DNA of 64,000 nucleotides from Jiella pacifica. Its GTDB lineage: Bacteria > Pseudomonadota > Alphaproteobacteria > Rhizobiales > Rhizobiaceae. Under the pieces are notes generated by a model. The model searched no databases. It was not told the origin of the DNA and was given only the letters and a program-made list of their open reading frames with translations. Below are positions 25,801-34,824 of the stretch, in pieces. The stretch's first letter is position 1. Each line of letters starts with the position of its first letter. Location of the stretch: assembly GCF_010500815.1 (NCBI RefSeq), contig NZ_JAAAMG010000014.1, forward strand, positions 1 to 64,000, in the 5' to 3' direction. The translations under genes were made by a program, and so were the position numbers.

Positions 25801-28552
25801 CGGCAGCGTCGTCCAGCACGGCAAAGCCGGTCTCCGGGCCCTGCCAGTCCTCGCCGAAAGCCGCCCTGCCCTCCTCGTCGATCTGGATGGCCTCCCATTC
25901 GTCGCTCGTCGCGGCCGCCTCGTGCAGCAGACTGCGCAGCCGCTCGCGATCCTCCGTGCCCCGGGCGATGGCGCGGGCTTCCGACAAGGCGCGCTTGAAC
26001 GCGCCGCCGAACAGCCGCCCGAACAGCCCGGACTCGCCCACAGTATCGCCGATCATTCGCAGATCGGTCGAAGAATGCGCCGCGGCGCGGCCAAGATCGA
26101 TCTCGGTGGCCAATCCTCTCAGCCGCTCCTTCACGGTTCGCGAGCGGCCGGCGAGTTCCTCCAGATGCTCCCGCCGCCGGTTGTTCGCCACGAAGATCTG
26201 GAGGTCCCAGGCGCGGGCCGGATAGCGACGGCCGATCGCCCCAAGCCCTGCGATCGTCTCGACGCCTGCGGGGGTCGACGGAAAATCCGTGCCGAAGCCT
26301 GAAAACCGGTCTCGGAACCGCTCGGCGACGGCGTCGAACCGCGCCGCGTCGTCGATGAAACCGCGGGCCTTTCGATCCAGATCGTCGATCGAGACCCGGT
26401 TGAAACCGATCGCCGCCAGTTGCTGCTGCAGCGGCTCCAGTGCCGCTTCGTCGAAGATCATGCCGTCGACGAGTGCAGAGCGCCGCGCCTGAATGCTCGC
26501 CAGTTCTGCCGCCGCAGCGAGCGTTTCCTCGCCCAGGCGGTCTTCGAAGGCGGCCGCGGCCAGCCGGTCGTCGTCGGCGAGAACGAGGCTCGTCAACGCA
26601 TCGCAGAGCCGCACCAGATCGCCGGACGACATTGCGTTCAAGGCCGCACCGTCGACGGCCTGGCCGATGCGCGCCAGCGCCTCCTCCACGGCGGCGAGCG
26701 GCCCTTGCCGCAGTTCGGAAAGCTCGCGCAGCAGGGTTTCCTGCGCGTGCGGCTGGACGGGAAGGCCCCGCGCCGCATGCCAGGGGCTCGCCTGCAACCC
26801 GCCCAGGCGCTCCTCGACGGTCTCGGCGGCCCTGGCGAGCTCCCTCAGCGTGTCCGACGTCTGCCGAAACACCGCTTCGTCGGAAAGATCGACGCCAGCG
26901 ACGTGTTTCGGCAGGATCGTCTCGGCCATCTGGCCGGCAAGCGCCCGGCGCAGAGCGGTTTCCTTCCAGATCAGCTGCCAGGTGGTGCGTTCGTGACCAT
27001 CGGGCTTCGTCTGAAGGGCCGAATGGTAGTCGCGCAGGAGCTTGCCCTCGTGCCGCTGTTCCGCCCGCAGTCCGGGGAGGCGCGCCGGCTTGGTCTCGCC
27101 GTTATGGACGGCCGCGGCGAGCGAGGCCATCACCTCCGGCTTCGAGGTCTTCTCCGAATGGAGTTCCAGGAGCGTCGGGCCGAGGCCCCGCTCGTTGAGG
27201 CGCTTCGCCACCGCTTCGAGCGCGGTGCGCTTTTCGGCGAGGAAGAGAACGCGTCGTCCCGCCCCTATTGCGGCGGCGATCAGGTTGGCGATGGTCTGGC
27301 TCTTGCCGGTTCCCGGCGGCCCCTCGACGACGAGGTCCTTGCCCTCCATCGCGTCGAGGATGGCGGAATGCTGGGACACGTCCGCCGGCATGACCAGCGG
27401 CGGTACCCGTCCCGCCCAGGCCTCGTCCTCGATCGGATGGTCGACGCCGAAGGTTCCGGCCGCCCCTTCGCTCGACAGGCCGCCAAGCAGCCTGGCAAGC
27501 CCGGCATGCCGGCGCAGCCCGTCCTCCGGCCAGATCGTCTCGTCGAGATCGGCCCATAGTCCCATGCGCGGAAACGGAAAGATCGCGATCGTCACGAAAC
27601 GCCGGAGCTCGAGGAACTTCGCCGCCTCCAGCGCCGGCGCGAGTCGGGCGAAATAGACCTCCGGCGTCTCGTCTTCGCCCACGGCAGGGAGGGCGACACC
27701 GTGGTCGCGCTTCAACAGCTCGACGAGCGCGAGGTTGACCAACAGCTCGCCCTCCGGCGCGCTCGCCCAGAAATGATAGTTGCCGCCGACGATCTTGCGC
27801 CTCAGATTGAGCGGCATCGTCAGCAGCGGGGCATGGTAGGGCCCGGCCGAAGGTTGTTTCGGATCGGCCCATTCGATGAAGCCGAAGGCGATCTGCAGCG
27901 TGTGGATGCCGGTCTCGTTTTCGAGCGTCCGGTTGCGATCGAAGATCGTCCTCAGGCGCCGTTCCGCCTGCGACCTCGTGAGGAGGATGCGGATCCGGTC
28001 GTCGTCGAGATGGGCGGGCGTGATGCCATCGAGCTCGGCGTCGCGGTGCGGCGGCCGGCGAAGGTCGAAGCTCGGGTCGAAGCCGTTCGCCCGGGCAAGC
28101 TCGGCGATATCGAGCTTCTTGCCGCCGTCGAGCTTGGGAAGGCCGAGCGAGGCCCGCACCCGATGGCGCAGCGCCTCGTCCGCTTCTGCAAGCCGTTCGG
28201 TGTCGGCCTCCGCCTCACCGAGTTCTGCCGTCGCCGTGAGATAGGTCTCATCGGTCAGCCGGCCGATCGCCATGGCGTTCTGGAACGTCTCGGTGCGTTC
28301 GTCGGCAGGCTCGGACTCCGGGTCCGGCAGCGGCTCGAAGCCCATCTCGCCGTTCTGCAGAGTTTCGAGCAGCCCGTCCGGCAGTTCGTCGACGACCCGG
28401 ACGAAGGCACCTCCGCGCGAATGACGAAAATTCAGGAGCCCGTTGCGGCGCGTGAGATCCAGCAGCTTTTCCCGTAGCCGCGCAATCTCCCGGCTCTGGA
28501 AGGCAAGGTCGATGTCTTCGGCGCTGCCGTTCGTTCGACCGAATTCTGCCAT
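22850..28552 (-). CDS. DUF4011-helicase-Vsr-like giant protein (anti-phage defence type)
   Basis: A 1900-residue protein built from several modules. An N-terminal DUF4011 motif is seen at about residues 28-46 (LREKLLDLTRRNGLLNF). A superfamily-1 helicase is split by a very long insertion: Walker A EGPPGTGKSQT near 410-420, Walker B DLVVIDEASQM near 1300 with GDQKQLPPTDF, and motifs NVQGDERDVIIIST and RRLNVLFTRAKR near 1510-1545. A Vsr/PD-(D/E)XK-type nuclease-like region lies near 1615-1690 (FRIDLAVRHP, IAGIECDGAPFH, RDRDVIRQKVLEGLGW), followed by a Pro/Glu-rich linker and a C-terminal domain ending in TTDIYEAFDRL. This architecture matches the DUF4011-helicase-Vsr class, which has been reported to give phage resistance (I recall it as Hhe; not verified here). 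No frameshift is seen. Confidence 0.9.
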   Translation of the reverse strand: MAEFGRTNGSAEDIDLAFQSREIARLREKLLDLTRRNGLLNFRHSRGGAFVRVVDELPDGLLETLQNGEMGFEPLPDPESEPADERTETFQNAMAIGRLTDETYLTATAELGEAEADTERLAEADEALRHRVRASLGLPKLDGGKKLDIAELARANGFDPSFDLRRPPHRDAELDGITPAHLDDDRIRILLTRSQAERRLRTIFDRNRTLENETGIHTLQIAFGFIEWADPKQPSAGPYHAPLLTMPLNLRRKIVGGNYHFWASAPEGELLVNLALVELLKRDHGVALPAVGEDETPEVYFARLAPALEAAKFLELRRFVTIAIFPFPRMGLWADLDETIWPEDGLRRHAGLARLLGGLSSEGAAGTFGVDHPIEDEAWAGRVPPLVMPADVSQHSAILDAMEGKDLVVEGPPGTGKSQTIANLIAAAIGAGRRVLFLAEKRTALEAVAKRLNERGLGPTLLELHSEKTSKPEVMASLAAAVHNGETKPARLPGLRAEQRHEGKLLRDYHSALQTKPDGHERTTWQLIWKETALRRALAGQMAETILPKHVAGVDLSDEAVFRQTSDTLRELARAAETVEERLGGLQASPWHAARGLPVQPHAQETLLRELSELRQGPLAAVEEALARIGQAVDGAALNAMSSGDLVRLCDALTSLVLADDDRLAAAAFEDRLGEETLAAAAELASIQARRSALVDGMIFDEAALEPLQQQLAAIGFNRVSIDDLDRKARGFIDDAARFDAVAERFRDRFSGFGTDFPSTPAGVETIAGLGAIGRRYPARAWDLQIFVANNRRREHLEELAGRSRTVKERLRGLATEIDLGRAAAHSSTDLRMIGDTVGESGLFGRLFGGAFKRALSEARAIARGTEDRERLRSLLHEAAATSDEWEAIQIDEEGRAAFGEDWQGPETGFAVLDDAAACLEEVGAFLHRRDEGHRIRAALQIGAAQFETELLSDTEARLVERATKDNPLASLAQGLRRRAEEFQALATEGRRIGIRPSAPVLDGDVRLADRLADFSRQARVALAAVPPESREVMAMAAANLAEARAAADLAGAPILAKFFGAEPASNGAARLAEVRALQSGAEALAGRLPTLEATSSAMRERLGERFVPIATDARIASRVGELRKALEDGEGLRLHANLERYLDQASATGVLPLYETQIDAGKPVSALADILALLRCEQALEATFQDPASPIRQSTTGRLDTARGRFGQAEVELYRLEADNVLASARERLKTAPWGNDSGPVGTHTNLALINREMAKQKRHIPIRQLIERAGSALQALKPVLMMSPHALAQYAPPGTLEFDLVVIDEASQMKPEFSVGALARGGQYVIVGDQKQLPPTDFFAAQSDGDGDGDEEAGAADLAESVLDLAASRIPHKRRLRWHYRSQHPALIAFSNREFYDRELVIFPAASESESSGVRCVDVDGIYQANVNPQEAETAIEEARRLIYKAAEDGADLSLGIATMNLKQRDLINAEFERLAASDPIVRAYVERWEKTVEPVFVKNLENVQGDERDVIIISTLFGPAERGARVKQNFGAINRGAGHRRLNVLFTRAKRAMIIVTSLKTGDVVPTPSSSRGVQVFKGFLDYARGGAVYDDAEARDAESPFEEFVAEKLAAAGYDVVHQIGVEGFRIDLAVRHPDDPSVFIAGIECDGAPFHVGLTIRDRDVIRQKVLEGLGWSIWRIWSTDWYNDPDGEAEKLVGFLGRRKAYLDSTRPARSEPVGVGATQPLVDAPGAEQPGPAPGPNEPADEISDKQASSSAEATDEAPSVEKAGEAPQVASVPRPEIAPEQEAEPALPVSAEERPSPPVAPPPRGRHIRRNHLDVYEVLPGLFEVRREGMVIGEVERQSGVGVDRRLTAGTAPSLPRFRGTREGSEVTFTTTDIYEAFDRLDRETSAELAAQ

Positions 28553-28722
28553 GGCGCCATCTCGATTCGCTCTGCCTCACCATCGCAACCGTAGGGCAAG
28601 CTCAGTGCTCATGAGAAGAGGCAGACGATCAAAACGATCGCCGACGGCTGCATGCGGAGCATCTCGCATTGACCGGCATCGTGGCGGGCTCCGTCACGAC
28701 CCGAGGCTCGTCGCGTCGAACG

Positions 28723-29064
28723 TCAGGGATCGTCGCGGAAGAAGACGAACAGCAAAGCGCTCACAGCAAGGCCCATCCCGCCGATCGACAAGAGGAAGAG
28801 GAGAGGGCTCTCGCTCGCCATCACGCAGCTCGAACCGGTCGATCGGAACGGGGTATAGGCACAGCCGTTCGGGGCGAGGTGAGCCAGACCGTACAGACCG
28901 GCCAGCCCCACCGTCGTCCCCGCAACGTCGCCGAGAACGCGGTTCATCGGGTAGTCGATCGACCTCAGTTCCTCGACGACGCCAAGTGCCCTAAACCATG
29001 ACGTGAACTCCGTCGCCCAAGAGCGTTCCGTCGACGGCTTGTCGGAGCTCACGCCATCATTCAT
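28723..29064 (-). CDS. small two-helix membrane protein, hypothetical
   Basis: A 113-residue protein starting MNDGVSSDKPSTERSW. Two hydrophobic helices are visible: DVAGTTVGLAGLYGLAHLAP (about 49-68) and ESPLLFLLSIGGMGLAVSALLFVFF (about 84-108). Two Cys in the loop between them (NGCAYTPFRSTGSSC) could form a disulphide. The start follows GGGAG by 8 bases. It lies 170 bases upstream of the DUF4011-helicase gene on the same strand, with the AT-rich stretch at 29100-29235 as its likely promoter. I know no family. It may be co-transcribed with the giant gene. Confidence 0.6.
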   Translation of the reverse strand: MNDGVSSDKPSTERSWATEFTSWFRALGVVEELRSIDYPMNRVLGDVAGTTVGLAGLYGLAHLAPNGCAYTPFRSTGSSCVMASESPLLFLLSIGGMGLAVSALLFVFFRDDP

Positions 29065-29567
29065 CGGATCATCTCCCATGACTGTACGATGCGCTCTACA
29101 TTCTCACCACGATACAGCAGAATAAAAATATTTCCTTCGACAACAGAAGCGAATGAAAGTTGCATACAATTTTAATCTATTTCAATTATATATTATGCAA
29201 AAACGATTATTACTTGTTCTTGCAATCGAATCATGATTTCGCGCAGACGCTACGGCGCAACCGTCGAGATCGTCATCTGGGCGGAGACGATCGAGGCCGC
29301 CACTTCGTCGCCGCACGGCACTCCGACCGAAGGGACACTGCCGGGCGAAGCCACGGCAACGGCGATGCCCGACGTCCCGAAATCCTGACCGCAGCCCCTT
29401 CCCGGCCACCGGCGAGCCGCCCCGTCTAGTGCGCCCTCCCCTTGGCGCCGACCGTGGTGCGCCCGATATCGAGGGCAAAGCCGAGCCATCCCGGCGATCG
29501 CTCCAGGGTCGCTGGTCGCGGCGGCAGAAAGACCACCGTATCAACCGCATCAAAAAAGGGGGCGACG
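29065..29567. other. intergenic region with AT-rich stretch
   Basis: About 500 bases between the small membrane gene and the oxidoreductase. Positions 29100-29235 are strikingly AT-rich (for example TTTAATCTATTTCAATTATATATTA), unlike the rest of the window, and are likely a promoter region for the minus-strand gene. From 29233 GC content returns to normal and includes a small candidate ORF. Confidence 0.5.
29233..29388 (+). CDS. candidate 51-residue ORF of unknown function
   Basis: ATG at 29233 and TGA at 29386-29388 encode 51 residues (RRRYGATVEIVIWAETIEAA then a Thr/Ala/Pro-rich tail). The GC3-rich codons and a strand-like N-terminus are the only support. There is no clear ribosome-binding site and no family known to me. 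It may be a chance frame or a remnant. Confidence 0.25.
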   Translation: MISRRRYGATVEIVIWAETIEAATSSPHGTPTEGTLPGEATATAMPDVPKS

Positions 29568-30614
29568 ATGCCCGAGATTCCCACGACCATGAAGGCGCTG
29601 ATCGTCAAATACGACGGCTATTCCGGAACCTCGGAAGGTCCGGCGATCGAGCGGCTGTCCGATTGGTGCGAGCTTTCGGAGATCGAGGTGCCGAAGCCGA
29701 AAGGCGGCCAGGTTCTGATCAAGGTGGGGCTCGCTAACGTCAATCCCTCGGATCTCCACTACATCAAGGGTGAATATGGCCAGCCGCGCAGGAAGGGCGT
29801 TCCCGCCGGCTTCGAAGGCATGGGCGAGGTCGTCGCGAGCGGCGAGGACGAGGCGGCCCGCAAGCTGATCGGCCAGCGCGTCGCGGTCTCGGCGAGCCGT
29901 GGCGGCAGCGGCGTATGGGCGCAATATGCCCTCACCGACGCGCGGGCCGTGGTGCCGCTCCATCCGAAGCTGCGCGACGAGGACGCGGCAGCCCTGATCG
30001 TCAATCCGATGACGGCCTGGGCGATGCTCGATCTGGTGAAGAAGGCTGGTGCGAGGGCCTTCGTCATGACGGCCGGCGCCAGCCAGCTCGGCAAGCTGAT
30101 GGCGACCCTGTCGAAGGAGATGGAGCTTGCCGCCGTCGCCACCATCCGCCGCGAGGAGCATCGCTCTCTGCTCGAAGGTCTCGGCGTCGGCACGGTCCTC
30201 AACACCGAGCGGGAAGACTTCGAGGACATGCTGGTAATGGCGATGCGTCAGGTGCAGCCGACCGTCCTGCTCGATGCCGTCGCCGACAGCCGCTCGGCCG
30301 ATATCTTCGCGGCGATGCCGGGCGGCGCGCGCTGGGTGATCTACGGCAAGCTGTCGCCGCAGTCGCCGGCATTGCCCAGTCTCGGCCAAATGGTCTTCAT
30401 GAAGAAGAAGATCGAAGGCTTCTGGCTGAGCGATTGGCTGGCGACGGCCTCACCGGAAGCCCGGCGCGAGGCCTTCGAAAAGGTCCAGGAGCGCTTCGTC
30501 TCCGGCGCATGGAAGACCGACGTCGCCGCAGCGCTCTCCCTCCCCGAGGCAGAGGAGAAGCTCGGCGAGGCGCTCTCCGGCCTCAACCGCGGCAAGGTGC
30601 TGATCCGGCCGTGA
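29568..30614 (+). CDS. zinc-independent medium-chain dehydrogenase/reductase
   Basis: A 348-residue quinone-oxidoreductase-like MDR protein. Visible are the N-terminal fold (VLIKVGLANVNPSDLHYIKGEYG), the GFEGMGEVVASGE segment, and a Rossmann region with VMTAGASQLGKLMATLS. Zn-site cysteines typical of alcohol dehydrogenases are missing. The start at 29568 follows an AAAAAAGGGGG ribosome-binding site; the upstream in-frame codons to 29442 are not protein-like. The substrate is unknown. It stands alone. Confidence 0.85.
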   Translation: MPEIPTTMKALIVKYDGYSGTSEGPAIERLSDWCELSEIEVPKPKGGQVLIKVGLANVNPSDLHYIKGEYGQPRRKGVPAGFEGMGEVVASGEDEAARKLIGQRVAVSASRGGSGVWAQYALTDARAVVPLHPKLRDEDAAALIVNPMTAWAMLDLVKKAGARAFVMTAGASQLGKLMATLSKEMELAAVATIRREEHRSLLEGLGVGTVLNTEREDFEDMLVMAMRQVQPTVLLDAVADSRSADIFAAMPGGARWVIYGKLSPQSPALPSLGQMVFMKKKIEGFWLSDWLATASPEARREAFEKVQERFVSGAWKTDVAAALSLPEAEEKLGEALSGLNRGKVLIRP

Positions 30615-30655
30615 GCCGCGCCTCGGTCACGGAGCGGCCCTGTTGGTCCCGTCTC

Positions 30656-31615
30656 TTACCTCGCATTCTCGCGAATGAAGCGGATGACCTCTTCGCGGAT
30701 GCCGCGATTGCCGAGCGGAAGCACCGTCGAGAAGGACGAGATCGTGCCGATGTGGCCGATGCCGGGATAGAGGCTAGCCTTTACCGGAACGCCCGCCGCC
30801 TTCAGCCTGGCGGCGAGCGATCGGGTGTTCTTCGGGTCGACGGTGGTGTCGGCGTCGCCGGCGATCAGAAGCGTCGGCGGTTCGTCGCCGGAAACGAAGT
30901 TCACCGGCTGGCTCGCCTGGCGCACGGCTTCCGGGAAGATGCGCTTGTAGCGCTTCTCGGTGAGCGGCAGGAAGTCGTAGGGCCCGGACAGGCCGACGAA
31001 GCCCGCGAGCCGGCGGATCGACGAACCGGCATTCGCAAGGTAACGGCCGTCCGTCGCCAGCAGAGCGGCGATCTCGGCGCCGGCCGAATGGCCCATCAGA
31101 AACAGCCGGTGCCGGCCTTTCGGGATGCCCTCGCGGCCGTCGGCGGCCAGCCGCTCGACGAATGCCACAGCCTTCGCCGCGTCCTCGACGAAGCCCGGAA
31201 AGGTCGTCTGCGGATAGAGCCGGTAGTTCGGGATCGCGACGATGATGCCGGCGCTCGCCAGCGACTGGCCGACGAAGGGATAGATGTCCTTGGAGCCGGA
31301 ATCCCAGCTGCCGCCATGGACGAAGACGACGACCGGCGCCCTCGCCGTGACGCCCTTCGGCACATAGAGATCGAGAACCCGACGCTCGCCGGGCGCATAG
31401 GCGAGATCGGACACCAGCCGGTAGTCGCCGGAGGGTGTGACGGCGTTGAGTGCGGATGCGCAGCCGGACATCGCCAAGCCATAGAGCCCGCAGAACAGGA
31501 ACAAGGCGAGCCGCGTCAAGAGACCGCTGCGGCTCGCCGCCTCAACCACGCCGGCACGGGGCAGCGCACCGCGCTCTGTGGGCGCGGGGCGGCATTCGAC
31601 GTCATGTTCGTTCAT
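30656..31615 (-). CDS. alpha/beta hydrolase (esterase), probably lipoprotein or membrane-anchored
   Basis: A 319-residue hydrolase. A hydrophobic segment at 33-50 ends in MSGC (Cys 52), so it is membrane-anchored or a lipoprotein despite the long N-terminal extension. The oxyanion-hole motif VVFVHGGSW (96-104), nucleophile elbow GHSAGAE with S177, the acid near DADTTVDP and the histidine in GIGHIG form the catalytic set. It resembles kynurenine-formamidase/BD-FAE type esterases. The ATG start overlaps the zapA stop by 4 bases, so the two are translationally coupled. Confidence 0.84.
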   Translation of the reverse strand: MNEHDVECRPAPTERGALPRAGVVEAASRSGLLTRLALFLFCGLYGLAMSGCASALNAVTPSGDYRLVSDLAYAPGERRVLDLYVPKGVTARAPVVVFVHGGSWDSGSKDIYPFVGQSLASAGIIVAIPNYRLYPQTTFPGFVEDAAKAVAFVERLAADGREGIPKGRHRLFLMGHSAGAEIAALLATDGRYLANAGSSIRRLAGFVGLSGPYDFLPLTEKRYKRIFPEAVRQASQPVNFVSGDEPPTLLIAGDADTTVDPKNTRSLAARLKAAGVPVKASLYPGIGHIGTISSFSTVLPLGNRGIREEVIRFIRENAR

Positions 31616-31974
31616 TGGCCGCCTGCAAGCTTTGCGGAGATACGTTCGATGCTCGCGGCGGTTTCCTCCAGGCTGCGGGCGAATTCCTCGCGCGTCGTTT
31701 CCTCGCTCGCCTCCCGTGCCCCGTGCGACGCGGTATCGGCATCGAACCTCGCCTGCAGATCGGCCAGCCGGCGGCGTGTCTCGTAGAGCTGGTCGGTCGC
31801 CATGATCGCCGCCATGACGGTCAGCCTGAGATCGCCGATCTGGCCGAAGGAACCGCGCAGCTCCGCGATCTTGCCGTCGACGTCGGCCGCCAGGGTCTCG
31901 AGGTGCTGCTCCTCGCCCTCGGCGCAGGCCATGCGATAAGTCTTTCCGTCGATGGTGACGACAATCTGCGGCAT
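31612..31974 (-). CDS. zapA: cell division protein ZapA
   Basis: A 120-residue protein with the ZapA N-terminal domain (PQIVVTIDGKTYRMACAEGEEQHLETLAADVDGKI) and a C-terminal helical coiled coil (MAAIMATDQLYETRRRLADLQARFDA). ZapA binds FtsZ and supports Z-ring bundling. It follows the DUF4164 gene on the minus strand, the usual rhizobial order, and ends in an ATGA overlap with the esterase gene. Confidence 0.9.
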   Translation of the reverse strand: MPQIVVTIDGKTYRMACAEGEEQHLETLAADVDGKIAELRGSFGQIGDLRLTVMAAIMATDQLYETRRRLADLQARFDADTASHGAREASEETTREEFARSLEETAASIERISAKLAGGQ

Positions 31975-32106
31975 CGTATTTCCCGTTTCAATCGCGTCGT
32001 CTCATGCGAGCCCCTCGATCGACAGTTCTGCCAAGGGACCGACGACGTAAACTCCCGGCGGCCCGAAATGTCCCACCTGCCCGTCGAAATTGTCCGCCGC
32101 GAACGG

Positions 32107-32385
32107 CTATTTGTGCTGTTCGAGCACCTTGCGCACGCGCTCCATGGCGTCGACGAGGCGTTTGGAGACCTCGCGATTGGCTTGTTCCAGACGCTCGCCC
32201 CGCGCCAGGGCGGCGTCGAGTTCGCGGGCGAGACGGCCGCGATCGGCGGTCTGGCGCTGGACCTCGGCGTCGACGCTTCTCAAGGCGTCTTCGCGCTCGA
32301 GGCGAGCGTCGACGGCTCCTTCCAACCGTTCGAGCGCCGTGCGAAGTCGCATCCTGGCTGCGTCGAACGGATCGTCATGCGGCAT
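32107..32385 (-). CDS. DUF4164 family coiled-coil protein
   Basis: A 92-residue protein that is nearly all predicted coiled coil (MRLRTALERLEGAVDARLERE, LARELDAALARGERLEQANREVSKRL). This is the DUF4164 family found upstream of zapA in Hyphomicrobiales. The start at 32385 (MPHDDPFDA) is favoured by GGAGAG 7 bases before it over the in-frame TTG at 32400. The role is unknown; the neighbour suggests a link to cell division. Confidence 0.82.
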   Translation of the reverse strand: MPHDDPFDAARMRLRTALERLEGAVDARLEREDALRSVDAEVQRQTADRGRLARELDAALARGERLEQANREVSKRLVDAMERVRKVLEQHK

Positions 32386-32663
32386 CCAGTCTCTCTCCAA
32401 AGATCACGAGCTGCCCAAGGATCACGGATTGTCCGCCGGAAACGGCGGCGCTCCTTGAAGTTGCGGTGCGGTTGCGGCCGGAATGGGCCTCACTGCTCTT
32501 AACCGCTCGACGCGAGCAAGGAAAGCGCGGCGTCTCGCGCCTCGCCCTCGGCGACGAGGGTTTCGTTGACAGGATCGAGAGCTTATGATGCAAGCCGCGC
32601 GTCTCGGCGGCCCCTCACCCGGCGGCCAGATCCTGACCAGGGGCATGACGGGGAGCCTTCGCG

Positions 32664-34670
32664 ATGACGACGCCAATGCGCCAGCTGATGGCGAACGCGA
32701 TCAGGTTCCTGTCGGCCGACGCCGTGGAAGCGGCCGGTTCCGGGCATCCCGGCCTGCCCATGGGCGCGGCGGACATCGCCACCGTCCTGTTCACCCGCTT
32801 CCTCACCTTCGACCCCACCAAGCCCGACTGGCCGGACCGCGACCGCTTCGTCTTTTCGGCCGGCCACGGCTCGATGCTGCTCTACAGCCTGCTCTATCTG
32901 CTCGGCTACCGCGACATCGGCATCGACGAAATCAAGCGCTTCCGGCAGCTCGGATCGAAGACCGCCGGTCATCCGGAATACGGCCACGCTGCCGGCATCG
33001 AGACGACCACCGGCCCGCTCGGCCAGGGCGCGGGCAACGCCGTCGGCATGGCGCTTGCCGAGCGCATCCTCAACGCCCGCTTCGGCGACGACGTCGTCGA
33101 TCACACCACCTACGCCCTCGTCGGCGACGGCTGCCTGATGGAGGGGATCAGCCAGGAGGCGATCGCGCTCGCCGGGCATCTGAAGCTGTCGAAGCTGATC
33201 TTCCTGTGGGACGACAACGGCATCACCATCGACGGCAAAGTCTCGCTCGCCGATTCCACCGACCAGCTGCAACGTTTCGAGGCCTGCGGCTGGCAGGCGC
33301 TTGCCTGCGACGGCCATGACCACGATGCCATCGCCGGCGCCATCGAGACGGCCAAGACGAGCGACCGGCCGACGCTGATCGCGGCCAAGACGACGATCGG
33401 CTTCGGCGCGCCGAACAAGGGCGGCACCGAAAAGGCGCACGGGTCGCCGCTGGGAGCGGAGGAAATCGCCGCCGCCCGCAAGGCGCTCGACTGGCCGCAT
33501 CCGCCCTTCGAGGTTCCTTCGGAGATCCTCGACCAATGGCGGCTCGCCGGCCTCAGATCCAGCGTCCGGCGCAAGGCCTGGGAAACCCGCTTCGCCGCCG
33601 TCGACGCCGAAACCCGCGGCGAATTCGAGCGGCGCATGCGCGGCGATCTGCCGAGCGGCTTCACCCAGGCGCTGCACCGGTTCAAGCGCCGGATGAACGA
33701 GGAACGGCCGAAGCTCGCCACCCGCAAGGCCTCCGAAATGGCGCTGGAGGAGATCAACGCCATCGTGCCGGAGACGATCGGCGGTTCGGCCGATCTCGCC
33801 GGATCGAACAACACCCGGACCAGCCAGACCGCGCCGATCACCGCAGGCGACTATTCCGGCCGCTTCGTCCATTACGGCATCCGCGAGCACGGGATGGCCG
33901 CGGCGATGAACGGCATGGCGCTGCATGGCGGGCTGATCCCCTATTCCGGGACGTTCCTGGCCTTTTCCGATTATTGCCGGCCGTCGCTTCGGCTCGCCGC
34001 TTTGATGGGCATCCGGGTGATCCACGTGATGACCCACGATTCGATCGGCCTCGGCGAGGACGGGCCGACCCACCAGCCGGTCGAGCAGCTCGCGGCTCTC
34101 CGCGCCATCCCCAACCTCCTCGTCTTCCGGCCGGCCGATCCCGTCGAGACCGCCGAATGCTGGCAGCTGGCGCTGCAGAACCGCGCGGCGCCCTCGATCC
34201 TCGCTTTGTCGCGCCAGGGCCTGCCGACGCTGCGCCTCGACGAGCACGACGAGAATCGCAGCGCCCGCGGCGCCTACGAGATCCATCCCGCCTCGGGAGA
34301 GGCGCAGGTGACGATCTACGCCACCGGCTCGGAGGTCGAGATCGCGGTCGAGGCGAGGGACGAACTCGAGCGCGGCGGCATCCCCACCCGCGTCGTCTCG
34401 GTTCCCTCCTTCGAGCTGTTCCGCCGCCAGACCGTCGAATACCGCCGGGCTCTGACCGACGATCCGAGCTTCAAGGTCGCCATCGAGGCGGGCATCCGCC
34501 AGGGCTGGGACGAACTCATCGGCCGCGACGGGCATTTCGTCGGCATGAACGGCTTCGGTGCCTCCGGCCCGGCGCCGGAACTCTACCGGCATTTCGGTAT
34601 CACCGCAGAAGCGGTCGTCGCCGCCGTGACGGAGCGGCTGGGGCGCCAGGACGAGCCCGACGCCGGATGA
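32664..34670 (+). CDS. tkt: transketolase
   Basis: A 668-residue TPP-dependent enzyme of the pentose phosphate and Calvin-type cycles moving two-carbon units between sugars. The N-terminal [13 protein letters not shown] and the TPP-binding [13 protein letters not shown] (near 154-166) with DDNGITIDG are present. The pyrimidine-domain motif GVRV-like [17 protein letters not shown] and the C-terminal [13 protein letters not shown] follow. The length is standard. It is divergent from DUF4164/zapA and followed by gap, the common order in this group. Confidence 0.97.
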   Translation: MTTPMRQLMANAIRFLSADAVEAAGSGHPGLPMGAADIATVLFTRFLTFDPTKPDWPDRDRFVFSAGHGSMLLYSLLYLLGYRDIGIDEIKRFRQLGSKTAGHPEYGHAAGIETTTGPLGQGAGNAVGMALAERILNARFGDDVVDHTTYALVGDGCLMEGISQEAIALAGHLKLSKLIFLWDDNGITIDGKVSLADSTDQLQRFEACGWQALACDGHDHDAIAGAIETAKTSDRPTLIAAKTTIGFGAPNKGGTEKAHGSPLGAEEIAAARKALDWPHPPFEVPSEILDQWRLAGLRSSVRRKAWETRFAAVDAETRGEFERRMRGDLPSGFTQALHRFKRRMNEERPKLATRKASEMALEEINAIVPETIGGSADLAGSNNTRTSQTAPITAGDYSGRFVHYGIREHGMAAAMNGMALHGGLIPYSGTFLAFSDYCRPSLRLAALMGIRVIHVMTHDSIGLGEDGPTHQPVEQLAALRAIPNLLVFRPADPVETAECWQLALQNRAAPSILALSRQGLPTLRLDEHDENRSARGAYEIHPASGEAQVTIYATGSEVEIAVEARDELERGGIPTRVVSVPSFELFRRQTVEYRRALTDDPSFKVAIEAGIRQGWDELIGRDGHFVGMNGFGASGPAPELYRHFGITAEAVVAAVTERLGRQDEPDAG

Positions 34671-34824
34671 GGCCGAAGCACCCTTCGCCGTGGCGCGCCC
34701 AGCGAGACATTCTCAGCCCGGCCTTGAGAAAAGCTGATGCCGCCGCAAACTTGATTCGTCCGTCCGGCAGGGCTACAGCCCGGCTTCGAAACCGGCTTCG
34801 GGCACCCTTCAGGGAGAAAGACAC

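Noticed and set aside
31975-32106. Possible 6S RNA near zapA
   Set aside because: The region is where 6S RNA often lies in other groups, but I could not fold a convincing 6S-like structure from this short stretch.
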